Assembly (NCBI GenBank): GCA_019057385.1
Contig: JAHQJS010000007.1
Span: 1-64,000, forward strand
DNA: 64,000 bases
Direction: 5' to 3'
DNA from: Candidatus Borrarchaeum weybense
Lineage (GTDB): Archaea > Asgardarchaeota > Sifarchaeia > Borrarchaeales > Borrarchaeaceae
Part shown: piece by piece, positions 35,997 through 45,398 of the stretch
Layout of the letters: each line of letters begins with the position of its first letter
How positions within the stretch are numbered: position 1 is the first letter of the stretch
Notes under the pieces: model-generated
What the model was told of the DNA's origin: nothing
Databases searched by the model: none
The model's input: only the letters and a program-made list of their open reading frames with translations
Position numbers and translations under genes: made by a program

Positions 35997-37592
35997 TTGA
36001 AAAACGCACTTCCTGTAAACTACATTTCCCATCCCTTGCTTACAGAAAACTGTATTGAGAGTCGAATCTATCAACAGAAAATACTAGCCAGAGCAATTCA
36101 TAACAACACTATCATTGTACTTCCTGCCGGAATGGGGAAGACCATAATAGCTACTCTGATTATAGCCTACCATTTGAACAAGAACGTTGGGAAGAATGGA
36201 ACAATCAATACTCAGTGCATTTTTTTAACTCCAACGAAACCGTTAGTTCTCAAATACATTGTCATGCTGCAAGAAAAATTGACGATCCCTGAGCATATCA
36301 ATTACATTATTGGAAATATTTCAAATGATAAAAGAGCCAAGTTATTTAAGAAGTCTAAAATTGTAGTAATGACGCCCAATGTGTTATATACTGATATAAT
36401 TAACGATCGCTACGATTTTGGGAACGTTTCGCTTATTGTTTTTGATGAATGTCATCGTGCTGCTGGGAAACATGCTTACGTTAAAGTTGCAGATCAATAT
36501 TTTCTACAAAAGAGTAAAGGAAGAGTATTAGGAATAACAACTTCTTTAGGGAATAAAAGAATAACAGAAGAAGTCTGTCGCAATCTGCGAATCACATCAG
36601 TAGATAGTAGAACAACAAGCGATTACGATATATCCTCATATGTTTCTCAAAAAAGAATTGAATGGCACATGATCCCTCTTCCAAAATTGTTCCAGGACAT
36701 CAGAACAGTACTCGAAAAGCAACTATATAGATTCATAGAGGGTTTAGCAAAAAAGAGTGTTAATGTTCCAGACGATCCTAGAAAGATCACCTTAAAGCAG
36801 TTAGTTGAGTTACAAGGTGAGTATCAGAATAAACTCTCATCAATACCCTTAAGAACTAAATTATCAGCGAATTTGAAGCTTTTAATTGCACAAATAGCAT
36901 CCTGTATTCGCTTATTCCATTTGATTGAAAGAATTGAGACTCAGGGGCTCAGCTCAGCAAAACACTTCATAGAAAAAATAAAGGAAAAAGCACTCCAAGA
37001 CAAAAAGGGATATACAAAAAGGGAGATGTTACGACGATTTTATCGTTTAAAATCTATTAAAACAGTTGAAAAAATGCTTGAAGAGGGATTAAGAGAGGGT
37101 TATGAGCATCCTAAGATCATTGAAACGGTCGAGATAGTTAAAAAACAAATAACCGAAAAGCCCGATTCTAGGATTCTTATATTTGCAAATTATAGAGCGT
37201 CAATTAATATCATTGTTGACGAACTTAATAAGATGAATTTAGAAGCAAAGAAAGTCTGTGCAGCTGGTCTTGTCGGGCATAAGCATAAAGGAACAATTGG
37301 TGGTCTATCATCAAAACAGCAAATGACGTTACTTAAACACTTTAAAGAGGGTATCATTAATGTGCTTGTTGCTACGAGCGTGGCTGAACAAGGGCTAGAT
37401 ATAATAGACTCTGATCTCGTTTTATTTTACGATTGTGTGCCGGATCAAATCAGGGCTCACCAAAGACGGAACAGAACAGTTAAACAAAGGCTTGGTAATG
37501 TGATTATTCTAATTACAAAAGGTACTGCTGATGAAAGATATTATTGGGTTGTTAGAGAGGCTGAAAAGAGACAAAAAAGTGATACAAACTAA
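35997..37592 (+). CDS. Hef/FANCM-like helicase without nuclease domain
   Basis: A 531-residue superfamily 2 helicase. It starts with TTG after an AGAGGTT stretch. Motif I is VLPAGMGKT near residue 42, motif II DECH near residue 149, motif III TTS, and the helical insertion typical of Hef/FANCM lies between the two RecA-like domains. The end carries VIILITKGTADERYYW, the usual Hef helicase ending. The Q-box normally reading QRxGRTGR is QRRNRTVKQR here. The XPF-type nuclease half found in euryarchaeal Hef is missing; a stop follows directly. The role may be stalled-fork remodelling. It is convergent with the next operon. Confidence 0.82.
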   Translation: MKNALPVNYISHPLLTENCIESRIYQQKILARAIHNNTIIVLPAGMGKTIIATLIIAYHLNKNVGKNGTINTQCIFLTPTKPLVLKYIVMLQEKLTIPEHINYIIGNISNDKRAKLFKKSKIVVMTPNVLYTDIINDRYDFGNVSLIVFDECHRAAGKHAYVKVADQYFLQKSKGRVLGITTSLGNKRITEEVCRNLRITSVDSRTTSDYDISSYVSQKRIEWHMIPLPKLFQDIRTVLEKQLYRFIEGLAKKSVNVPDDPRKITLKQLVELQGEYQNKLSSIPLRTKLSANLKLLIAQIASCIRLFHLIERIETQGLSSAKHFIEKIKEKALQDKKGYTKREMLRRFYRLKSIKTVEKMLEEGLREGYEHPKIIETVEIVKKQITEKPDSRILIFANYRASINIIVDELNKMNLEAKKVCAAGLVGHKHKGTIGGLSSKQQMTLLKHFKEGIINVLVATSVAEQGLDIIDSDLVLFYDCVPDQIRAHQRRNRTVKQRLGNVIILITKGTADERYYWVVREAEKRQKSDTN

Positions 37593-37609
37593 TCTGTCCA
37601 GATTTGTTG

Positions 37610-38803
37610 TTAAGAAGTTTCTTCTCTTATTCTGAGTGTTTTTATCTTCCCAGAGTCATTTGCATCAACATAAGATAATACTTGAACTTTTGTTTCCTTA
37701 GCAAAACTTCGTTTGTACTTCAAAGTAAAGAACAAGAATGATGGAACGAAGATCAAGAGAGCTACCACTAAACTGAATGAAAGAATGTTCGGTATATCTA
37801 CTGTTGAGATTTCACTATTGCCTTCATTGTTAAAATTGCTATTAGAGAATGAAATCTTTGAATTATCACCGATTTTAAGGACAAAGGTATAGGGTGTTTC
37901 TCCTCCATTTCCAGCAACTCGATATGAATTTATGAGTATTTGAAATCGAATTGAGTTTCTTCCAGCGTTAAGAGTAGTTGGTGTTACTTGTATTTTACCT
38001 TCTTCAAATATCTTTTCTTCTTCGTATAATGCTTTATCATTAACATAGACATTGTACGTCACTTCACAATCGCTAGGAACATCTTTGTGAAACATGACGT
38101 CAAGTTGTGTATTAACCGAAGTCAAATTCCTTTGTAAGAAGAATTCTACTTGAGGTTCAAACTTACAGCTATAAAATCCACCGATAGCGCCTGTGCCCAC
38201 TATCTTATCTTCATAATTGTTACTAGGTAACACTACCAAATCGTTTAATGAATAGTCTCCTGTAGATTTTATGACATTTATTCCGGTGATTTCAAAATAG
38301 GATTCCCCAAAGAGCGTGAACGTAGAGATTGCAGTAGAGAGTGATTTAAACGAAATGGTAATAGTTATTGCATTCGTTCCGTCTTTCATATATTCATAGG
38401 GAATTTCAATATGCCGCCACTGTTTGGTGCCACGTTCGATGAATCTAAAAATCGAACTTTTTACGACATGGTCATCGTTAACGGTAACTGCTATGTCAAA
38501 ATCACTAGAAGGACGACTTCCGCCTGCCAGATAATTCAAATGGAGAGAATAGCGGTTGTGAGAATTATCATCTATGTCTACATTGAATTCTATGGTTTCT
38601 TCGCATTCATTTCCATTCTCTGAACTAAAGACTCGTGTATTAATTCCTAAAGAATTAAACGTGAGCATGTCAGAGTCACTTTGCGCTTCAATAGCAATCG
38701 CATTTGATACAAAAAGCGATGTAATAACGGTCAAGAAAAGTAAAATAAACAAAACGATCAGGAATTTTGATCGAATAGACCTTTTGGCTAAGTAAACCCT
38801 CAT
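37610..38803 (-). CDS. Membrane-anchored extracellular protein, last gene of the envelope operon
   Basis: A 397-residue protein with an N-terminal hydrophobic helix (FLIVLFILLFLTVITSLFVS, residues 14-33), a beta-rich extracellular region of about 300 residues, and a second helix near residue 345-365 (FSLVVALLIFVPSFLFF) followed by a basic tail. Two Cys in ECEE and YSCKF regions could pair outside. Motifs such as EIPYEYMKDGTNAITITISF suggest jelly-roll or galactose-binding-like folds. The ATG overlaps the stop of the upstream nuclease-like gene by four bases, so they are co-translated. No function can be named. Confidence 0.65.
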   Translation of the reverse strand: MRVYLAKRSIRSKFLIVLFILLFLTVITSLFVSNAIAIEAQSDSDMLTFNSLGINTRVFSSENGNECEETIEFNVDIDDNSHNRYSLHLNYLAGGSRPSSDFDIAVTVNDDHVVKSSIFRFIERGTKQWRHIEIPYEYMKDGTNAITITISFKSLSTAISTFTLFGESYFEITGINVIKSTGDYSLNDLVVLPSNNYEDKIVGTGAIGGFYSCKFEPQVEFFLQRNLTSVNTQLDVMFHKDVPSDCEVTYNVYVNDKALYEEEKIFEEGKIQVTPTTLNAGRNSIRFQILINSYRVAGNGGETPYTFVLKIGDNSKISFSNSNFNNEGNSEISTVDIPNILSFSLVVALLIFVPSFLFFTLKYKRSFAKETKVQVLSYVDANDSGKIKTLRIREETS

Positions 38804-39675
38804 AATACCACCACAACTGGAGTTATATCAAGACTAACTCCTAATCTTTTCAGAGAATCTTCTAGACTCTTGGTTATGCTGTAGATTTCAATAGGTTCCT
38901 TTGATGAAAGTGAAATTTTATCCATGTGTCTCTTTATTGGCAGCCACCTTGGACGTGATTTTAGCGTTTGGCTGTACTTTTTCAGTGAATCATATAACTC
39001 ATCGATTGAGGTGTCAATAGACGGCAGTTCACGCAGCATTTGTGCATATCTTGCCTTTAATGCGAATACTAGTGCCAGTTTCCCCTCTTTATAAAACTCA
39101 GAATCTAGTCCACCACCTTCTAGTAAACTACAAGCTTTATCCCAATGCTTTCTGCTTTTTTCGTACATGAATTTGTAGAACTCAATCAATTCTATCCTAA
39201 TTTCCTTTTGTATTCTCTTCTCAGATAATCTCATAAGTTCGTCTTTCATATTCTCTGGAAGCTTTCTTGTAGCTGGACCTACCAAAGTTTTTACAGCCTT
39301 TCTTGATACGCTTAAAAGTCCGATCCCGCTATCTATTGATCGCCTCAGTTCAGCAGTGAAAAAACGAACTATATGTTCTTTTTTAAGAGAAGAGGCTGGA
39401 AATGCTAAGTATGTAATGTTTGATATTTCCCTAAACACTTCTGGATGTTCGACAAAAGGCTCATTTTCAACCTCTATTGCCACTATGTTCGAAAATGGAT
39501 CTATGAGTAACAAATCAGGTCTTCTTTGTTTTAGGTATCCAGGAAAAGTTATTGTAGTGTCATCTTCAGTTATTTGCAGTTCCAACAGTACTTTATAACC
39601 CCGATTCGTAAAATGTTTCTTTAATACTTCTGCAACTTCTCTTTCATTCAATTTTTTACCCTCTAATTCACACAT
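38800..39675 (-). CDS. PD-(D/E)xK-like protein with altered catalytic lysine
   Basis: A protein of about 291 residues; the open frame begins at 39708, but the ATG at 39675 overlaps the stop of the preceding gene by eight bases and gives the more usual start. The N-terminal domain has RRPDLLLID, then IVAIEVENEP, the spacing of a PD-(D/E)xK restriction-type fold. In the 302-residue numbering the Asp is D65 and the (D/E)xK triad reads E79-V-E81, so the Lys is replaced by Glu. The C-terminal two thirds are helical (KSRKHWDKACSLLEGGG). Activity is doubtful; a DNA-binding or structural role in the operon is possible. Confidence 0.6.
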   Translation of the reverse strand: MCELEGKKLNEREVAEVLKKHFTNRGYKVLLELQITEDDTTITFPGYLKQRRPDLLLIDPFSNIVAIEVENEPFVEHPEVFREISNITYLAFPASSLKKEHIVRFFTAELRRSIDSGIGLLSVSRKAVKTLVGPATRKLPENMKDELMRLSEKRIQKEIRIELIEFYKFMYEKSRKHWDKACSLLEGGGLDSEFYKEGKLALVFALKARYAQMLRELPSIDTSIDELYDSLKKYSQTLKSRPRWLPIKRHMDKISLSSKEPIEIYSITKSLEDSLKRLGVSLDITPVVVVL

Positions 39676-42600
39676 TTTCTGTAAAACCACATCTTTGCAG
39701 AAATCCATCAGATTCCCTTAACAGTCCTCTATTTATCATTGCATTGATTGCCCTTTCAATTCCAAGATTATCATAAGTATGAGCTGACTTAAGTATGAGT
39801 TGGTTTTTTATTACAGATTTAAGACCACCTTCTCGCCCTATTATATCCCAAATATCTTTTAAGAGTCCATTCAATTTCAAATCATCATGAAAACTAATAT
39901 TATTAACTGGTAACGCTTCAACAACGTTTTCTGATGGAAAAATATTGTCTATAAAATTCTCTGCAGAATCAATTTGTTCTCTTTTGATATTCTTAATTTC
40001 TTGTTCTTCAAATGATTCTTCTGAAGAATTATTCAACAGTTGTTTAATTACGCGTATACGGTCTCTAACCTTAAGTTTGAATTTCTCTAATTCAGCTATG
40101 ATAAGTTCAGTATCCCCAATTATTGAGTCGATATCTGCTTGTTCGAGCATAATTCCTTTAACTATTGCCAGTTTATGTTTCTGGATAACGTTTTGCAGGC
40201 CTGAATAGTCAATAGGAAGAACTATTTCACAAGTAATTAAGGCTCGTACAATTTGATCTAATTCTATTTTTGCATCTGTATCAATCTCAAGTAATCGTAG
40301 GAGCGCTATCTTTATTGCATCATAACAAAAGACTATTGAAGACGTTGCTGCTTGAGGATAATTGTTCCTTAATTCATGTGCCTGTCTTAATAGGTTTCTT
40401 GCATCATTTGGGGAAGCCTTTTCTTCTATTGATTTAAGATAGCCTTCAATTCCAGGTTGATCATCGATTAATGGTGTATTTGGAAGCACAGGTTTTTCAA
40501 TCTCAATATTTTTGTCAGAAATATTATTATTGCCTGTAAAGGATTCATTAGCATCAATCGATTGCTGTATCTTTAGAGTTTTCTTCATTTCATACTCTTC
40601 AATGGCTTGAAGCCCTTTTGGACTTATACTGATAGTTGTAAGAGGTTTAAATGAATCTCTCGGAGTATATTCTTTCCGAAAAACATATCGTTGCTTGATC
40701 AAATTTATTGTTGCCTTAGCAAGTTGTTTTTCATCAGTAGTATCATGTAACATTTCTGAAAGTGCAGAATACATTACACCCCGATCGCCCATATCTCTTA
40801 ATGTATGCAAGATATTGTAATACAGATCAATTTCACTATCGAAATCTTTTTCTAGAACTGTTTGCTTTAATTTTCCATTATTCCATATCGGTGACATTGG
40901 AACTGACTTAGTTTTTTGATCATCATCCCTCTCAGTAGAACTAGTATATGTTTGCACGTCCTCTACTTTCAGAGGAACATACTGTGCTGCTTCTCCTTTT
41001 TTCTGCAAGAATAATATGGCGTGATTACTCTTCATTGTTCTCAAATACGTCTCCTGAAGGGGATTCGGAGACCGAGAATCGATACCTCTTTCTTTCAAAC
41101 CTAGTGTGTCACTTACTAATTGTATATCTGTGGCTGTGGTGACGCGTCCTATAATCTTGGTACGAGGAAGGTTAAATAAATAAGGAGTTTCACTTGGCGA
41201 TTCCATAGAGACAATAAGTGAGGTATTTCGCAAACTTTCCAAAGCAAAGAATTTCTCTACTCTCGACCTATAACGATAAGAAACGAGATAAGAGGCCTCA
41301 GGAAAGATCATATCGGAATTTTCTATGATTAATACGGTGTTTTGAGAAGCTGAAGGGTTATATCTTCGGTAAGTGTGTATCGAGTGAATCAGAAGTTGAA
41401 GGAGGAATGATAGGAAATTCCTATCGCTAAAGTCTGATAGATCGATAACGGTTAAACCTTCAGTGTTGAACAGCATGTGAAATGGATGTGAAGTTGTAGA
41501 ACCAATGGCAGCGATTCTTTTTCGATCTGATAAAATTCTTTCCAACACATCTTTTAACTCTTCAAGTGCAGGAGTACCAAATTCGATGAATTCTTCATCC
41601 TCTGAAAACTCTAAATTTTCTAATAACTCAATTAAAGTAGGAGGATCATTCTCACCATTATTCATTTTTGATTCATAGAGTTCTTTTAATTTCTTGGTCA
41701 CAAATTGCCAGCGACTGAGATCTCCCTTGCCATAAATTTTCTGTAATATTGTTAGAAAGCCATCAATGAAGTCCCCTATGTTTCCACCCATTCGATCAAG
41801 TGGATTGAAACAAAAATCAGTTCCTAATTTTAATGAGTGTGCAGGAAGATCAAAATAATTTGGTTCATTTCTTTTTGCTCTTTCTGAATATTGTGGATCG
41901 ATTAAAATCACATTATGTTGTCTTTTACACAACTCGTGGATTATACGTCTTATTGTAGTAATCCGATCTACTCCATAGACACCTATGTTAGTTTTCAAAT
42001 GCTGTATATCAAAACCTACCTCACGAGTTGTAACGGTATCTGATGTCGTATCAACCGCGTATCCCAAGAAGATGGTATTCTCTGTCTTTGCGGGAATTGC
42101 GAATTGCGCTGGTTGATATCTCTTTGCGACACCAGAAACGACCTCGAAGAATCCTTGGCTTTGTCTCTTTGAAAAGTAACAGCTATCTGCTTCTAAGGGT
42201 CTTTTGAAGACTCCTACTTTGATCTCCGAATCTTTTTGTGATTGGTCTAGTTTCACAGTTTCAATTGAATACGAGGAATAGAGTTGGGATAAGAGATATT
42301 CAAAACTTAACGAGATCTTCGTTGGATTTGAGGGAATAAACTTCAGAGTTGGAAATGCATTCTTAATAGAAACTTTCAATTGTTGATTTACTTCATCAAA
42401 TTTAGCTAAGATATCATTAAGTTTCTCTTGTCCATCGTACACAAACGGCTGAGTTACTACGAAATATGGTGTAATTGCGAAATATGGCTCGGGATTGTAA
42501 TGCATTCTTCTGCCGTCCAAAATTTCTTCATCAACTAATTCAACATTTGTGTTAGCTATGCGACCTTTCGCATGAACAAATGACCTTAAATTCGATCTGT

Positions 42601-43921
42601 TTATGGAAAGTGTCCTGAATAGTTTTTGCAAGCCATCGGTTTTTGTTATAGGACTTTCTTGAGAATATGAGCTGCTGCTAACCGTTCGGGGTATTCCTTC
42701 ACCAATTTGATGAATTGCTAGTGCGTGGACTATGTTCCCTCTTTTTTGGATAAAGGCATAATTTCCGCTTATCCAGACGTTTTCAAAAACAGGGACAATT
42801 CTTTTGAGTCTTACAGTAGCACTAGGTTCATTTTTATTGCTTAATTCTTTTACTAGAGTCCAAATCGCAAGTAATATCACTGCTATTACCAGAAACGCTA
42901 AATAATTCTGGAATTGCATAGCCATAGCTGCCAGTAAGAATGGTGTGACATTAAGATCGCCTTCTGTCATGTCATAATAATACAAATCATTAGTTCGTGC
43001 AATAGTTCCGTATCTATTTCTGAGTTGCTTAGGTAAGAAAAACGCCCTAACAGATTGTATTTCGACTTTATTGTATTCTAATTCTGTCTCAATATCTTTC
43101 TTTTTTGCAGTAAGTGCCGTGATTTCAGATTGTGATTCAAAGTCTACAAGAGCTCCGAATAAATGACTTATCAGTGCTTTATCGATAAGCTGCCGTATTT
43201 CGCAACCTGGAAACTCTGTGATGAATGCATCATAAACTAGTAGAAAATCTTCCAACAATTCAGCAATCAAGACATTTGCAGCGGCAGGAAATGTAGAGGT
43301 GATTGGCCTTTCTTTTATTACTCGAATGTAGGCATGATCTAGATCAGTTACATATGAAATTGAGAATGTTTTTCCAACCATATGATCAAGTAAGGCGGTT
43401 ATGTTATCTTGCGTATGACTTTGTATATGTGTGAATCTTTCGATTTTAAATGCCATAATACCGCATATCCATTCTGGAAGAGAATTAGGGTTTTTAGTGA
43501 CGAGCATAACAGTCTCTTCCTTTCCCTTTAAGTCTAGAAAAACTTCAAAGAACTCTAATTCATTGAAAGTGTCGATAATGAAGAGACTCTCATCATTCAT
43601 CAAGTCGGGAATTTGTAGTTGAATATTTCCATTCCCCACTCTATTCTTTTCTTTGTGATTGACTGATTGGAGGATATTTGTGGATTCGATATTATAGGAT
43701 GGAATCTTAGTTGTTCGATTTGCTCGTTCATTTTTTATTTGGTTTCTTGCCCTTTTTCTGATGCCAAGAAATGCGATACAGAATAATTCAATGACAGCAA
43801 CCAGGAGGAAAATACTAAATGAACTTAATAAGAAGAAGAAAAGAACCGGAGCTGCCATCATTATGCCTGTGATGAGTATAACTTCGATTTTTTTTCCCCT
43901 TAAGTCGTTGATCATCTTCAT
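39668..43921 (-). CDS. Giant membrane HerA/VirB4-like protein with degenerate Walker motifs
   Basis: A 1417-residue protein. Two helices near residues 12-52, one near 325-350, then a large region, and near residue 640 the start of an ATPase core. There HLKTNIGVYGVDRITTIRR replaces the HerA pattern H....G.TGSGKT: Gly, Lys and Ser of Walker A became Asp, Arg and Ile. VILIDPQYSE follows as in HerA/VirB4. The Walker B position reads VLIIENSDMIFPE near residue 860, where Asp-Glu became Glu-Asn. After the core come a winged helix (about 1025-1100), a HEPN-like helical bundle (about 1170-1280) and a last winged helix (about 1355-1410). It overlaps the nuclease-like gene. ATP hydrolysis is unlikely. 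Confidence 0.7.
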   Translation of the reverse strand: MKMINDLRGKKIEVILITGIMMAAPVLFFFLLSSFSIFLLVAVIELFCIAFLGIRKRARNQIKNERANRTTKIPSYNIESTNILQSVNHKEKNRVGNGNIQLQIPDLMNDESLFIIDTFNELEFFEVFLDLKGKEETVMLVTKNPNSLPEWICGIMAFKIERFTHIQSHTQDNITALLDHMVGKTFSISYVTDLDHAYIRVIKERPITSTFPAAANVLIAELLEDFLLVYDAFITEFPGCEIRQLIDKALISHLFGALVDFESQSEITALTAKKKDIETELEYNKVEIQSVRAFFLPKQLRNRYGTIARTNDLYYYDMTEGDLNVTPFLLAAMAMQFQNYLAFLVIAVILLAIWTLVKELSNKNEPSATVRLKRIVPVFENVWISGNYAFIQKRGNIVHALAIHQIGEGIPRTVSSSSYSQESPITKTDGLQKLFRTLSINRSNLRSFVHAKGRIANTNVELVDEEILDGRRMHYNPEPYFAITPYFVVTQPFVYDGQEKLNDILAKFDEVNQQLKVSIKNAFPTLKFIPSNPTKISLSFEYLLSQLYSSYSIETVKLDQSQKDSEIKVGVFKRPLEADSCYFSKRQSQGFFEVVSGVAKRYQPAQFAIPAKTENTIFLGYAVDTTSDTVTTREVGFDIQHLKTNIGVYGVDRITTIRRIIHELCKRQHNVILIDPQYSERAKRNEPNYFDLPAHSLKLGTDFCFNPLDRMGGNIGDFIDGFLTILQKIYGKGDLSRWQFVTKKLKELYESKMNNGENDPPTLIELLENLEFSEDEEFIEFGTPALEELKDVLERILSDRKRIAAIGSTTSHPFHMLFNTEGLTVIDLSDFSDRNFLSFLLQLLIHSIHTYRRYNPSASQNTVLIIENSDMIFPEASYLVSYRYRSRVEKFFALESLRNTSLIVSMESPSETPYLFNLPRTKIIGRVTTATDIQLVSDTLGLKERGIDSRSPNPLQETYLRTMKSNHAILFLQKKGEAAQYVPLKVEDVQTYTSSTERDDDQKTKSVPMSPIWNNGKLKQTVLEKDFDSEIDLYYNILHTLRDMGDRGVMYSALSEMLHDTTDEKQLAKATINLIKQRYVFRKEYTPRDSFKPLTTISISPKGLQAIEEYEMKKTLKIQQSIDANESFTGNNNISDKNIEIEKPVLPNTPLIDDQPGIEGYLKSIEEKASPNDARNLLRQAHELRNNYPQAATSSIVFCYDAIKIALLRLLEIDTDAKIELDQIVRALITCEIVLPIDYSGLQNVIQKHKLAIVKGIMLEQADIDSIIGDTELIIAELEKFKLKVRDRIRVIKQLLNNSSEESFEEQEIKNIKREQIDSAENFIDNIFPSENVVEALPVNNISFHDDLKLNGLLKDIWDIIGREGGLKSVIKNQLILKSAHTYDNLGIERAINAMINRGLLRESDGFLQRCGFTENV

Positions 43922-43937
43922 TCACTTTTTCATATTT

Positions 43938-44948
43938 TCATAATATAAAGAACAGGATAATGAATCCAATTCCAATGAAGGAACAGATTAGCAATATTAA
44001 CAGTTTAAGTCCAGTTATAACTAACCTTTTCGCGGTAAAACGGTTTTTAGAAACAATCGGCTGTTCTTCAGCATTTTTAAGTGGAGAATACCATTGACGT
44101 CCATGCTTTAGCTTCCACAGATACACAGTATTAAGCCAAGCATTATCAGCAATTTGCTTACTTTTTCCAGAGACTTTTCTGAAGTTGAAATGTGCAATGA
44201 CTAACACAATGCTCAAGGTTATGAAAGCAATGCTTACAAGGAATCCAAAGGTACCAGGGCTAAAAGGTGTATAGGTGACTATGGCTGATGCAATTGAAGG
44301 ATAATTCCAGAGTTGCGTGCCAAACAGAATAACAAAGACTATTCCGCAAGCGCCAGCAAATCCTAATAGGAGGGAACCTATATGTCGCGTCAACAGGGCG
44401 TTATAGATTGAAATGAGATCTTCATCGTCAGGAAGCAAATGCCACGCTAAGCTACAGTGCACCCAAAAATATACAAGTTTAAATTGAGATAGACCAGTTG
44501 CATCAACTATAGTTGAAAAGAGGACGAAAGTTACTCCCATTAGTAAAATAATGAAAGGAAAGGGCATCAATACTACTGTTGTAGTACGCCTTAAATTAAG
44601 GAACATAGAAGATGCTTGTACGTCTTCTTTTGTTACGTTACTCTTTGATATTGTTTGTTTTTGATATGTTGCCGGAACTAAATAACCCGCAGCATATGAA
44701 TAATTAGGATGTGCACGATACACCATACGGAAATCTTGACTAACTAAATAACCACCTATAATATGGCCGGTGTAATGAGCGACATTTCCAATGAATGTAA
44801 GGATATCAAGGACCCGTTTACCGATACGTCCTAAAATTGGCACGATCCAGTATGCAACTCTGACTAGCCACCCAAAAGCCATAGCTATAATTGTCATTGC
44901 CATTAGAAACGGGATTTGCTCGCTCGGTATTAACATCGAATGTCTCAC
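43938..44948 (-). CDS. Polytopic membrane protein, M50-metalloprotease-like with HYxxH
   Basis: A 336-residue protein with about six hydrophobic helices. Residues 55-66 read NVAHYTGHIIGG, so His58 and His62 keep the spacing of the HExxH motif of intramembrane M50 proteases, but Tyr59 replaces Glu. Near residues 166-177 SLAWHLLPDDED resembles the third-ligand segment (often S-x-A-x-HA-x-PS-x-x-D) I recall from archaeal M50-like proteins. Without the Glu, proteolysis is unlikely. The gene lies 16 bases before the HerA-like gene, with which it is surely co-expressed. The family link is by pattern only and needs a profile search. Confidence 0.55.
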   Translation of the reverse strand: MRHSMLIPSEQIPFLMAMTIIAMAFGWLVRVAYWIVPILGRIGKRVLDILTFIGNVAHYTGHIIGGYLVSQDFRMVYRAHPNYSYAAGYLVPATYQKQTISKSNVTKEDVQASSMFLNLRRTTTVVLMPFPFIILLMGVTFVLFSTIVDATGLSQFKLVYFWVHCSLAWHLLPDDEDLISIYNALLTRHIGSLLLGFAGACGIVFVILFGTQLWNYPSIASAIVTYTPFSPGTFGFLVSIAFITLSIVLVIAHFNFRKVSGKSKQIADNAWLNTVYLWKLKHGRQWYSPLKNAEEQPIVSKNRFTAKRLVITGLKLLILLICSFIGIGFIILFFIL

Positions 44949-44969
44949 AACTTTGTTCTTATAAACTAT

Positions 44970-45398
44970 TTAACGATGTTGAAATCTGTCTTTGTCCTCA
45001 ACATTACCTATCTGTTTTTTAAACGAGAGGATCAGTACTCCAATCAATATAGAGCACATCTCTTTACGACTGATTCTATATTTTTGCTTGAAGTGGGAAA
45101 TAAGTTCTATTAATGAAATTCGTAGTAATTCGAAGGTTTTATGAGTGAGAACATAAGGGTACAGGATGGAGTCCCATTCGATATTTCCGTAAACCAGTTT
45201 GCTACCCGTTGAATCAGACAACTCTTCTAAACTTTTTCTTTTTTCTTTTCCATCAAGATCAATTTTCATTTGGTCTAATATGTGTTGAAGGTCATATGGC
45301 GTCACAAGGCCAACTTTTTGAAGAATTGCTTGCAATGCCGAACGTATAGCCAGGTTAAAATCATCTAAACTCGCAACTTTCAAGTTTCTGGACTCCAT
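44970..45398 (-). CDS. Small helical protein, first gene of the envelope operon
   Basis: A 142-residue soluble protein, mostly helical: AIRSALQAILQKVGLVTPYD, LQHILDQMKIDLDG, then HKTFELLRISLIELISHF. It has no membrane helix and no recognised family. It begins the operon and lies 21 bases before the membrane-protease-like gene, so it probably belongs to the same machine. It might be an adaptor or regulator; that is inference. Confidence 0.55.
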   Translation of the reverse strand: MESRNLKVASLDDFNLAIRSALQAILQKVGLVTPYDLQHILDQMKIDLDGKEKRKSLEELSDSTGSKLVYGNIEWDSILYPYVLTHKTFELLRISLIELISHFKQKYRISRKEMCSILIGVLILSFKKQIGNVEDKDRFQHR

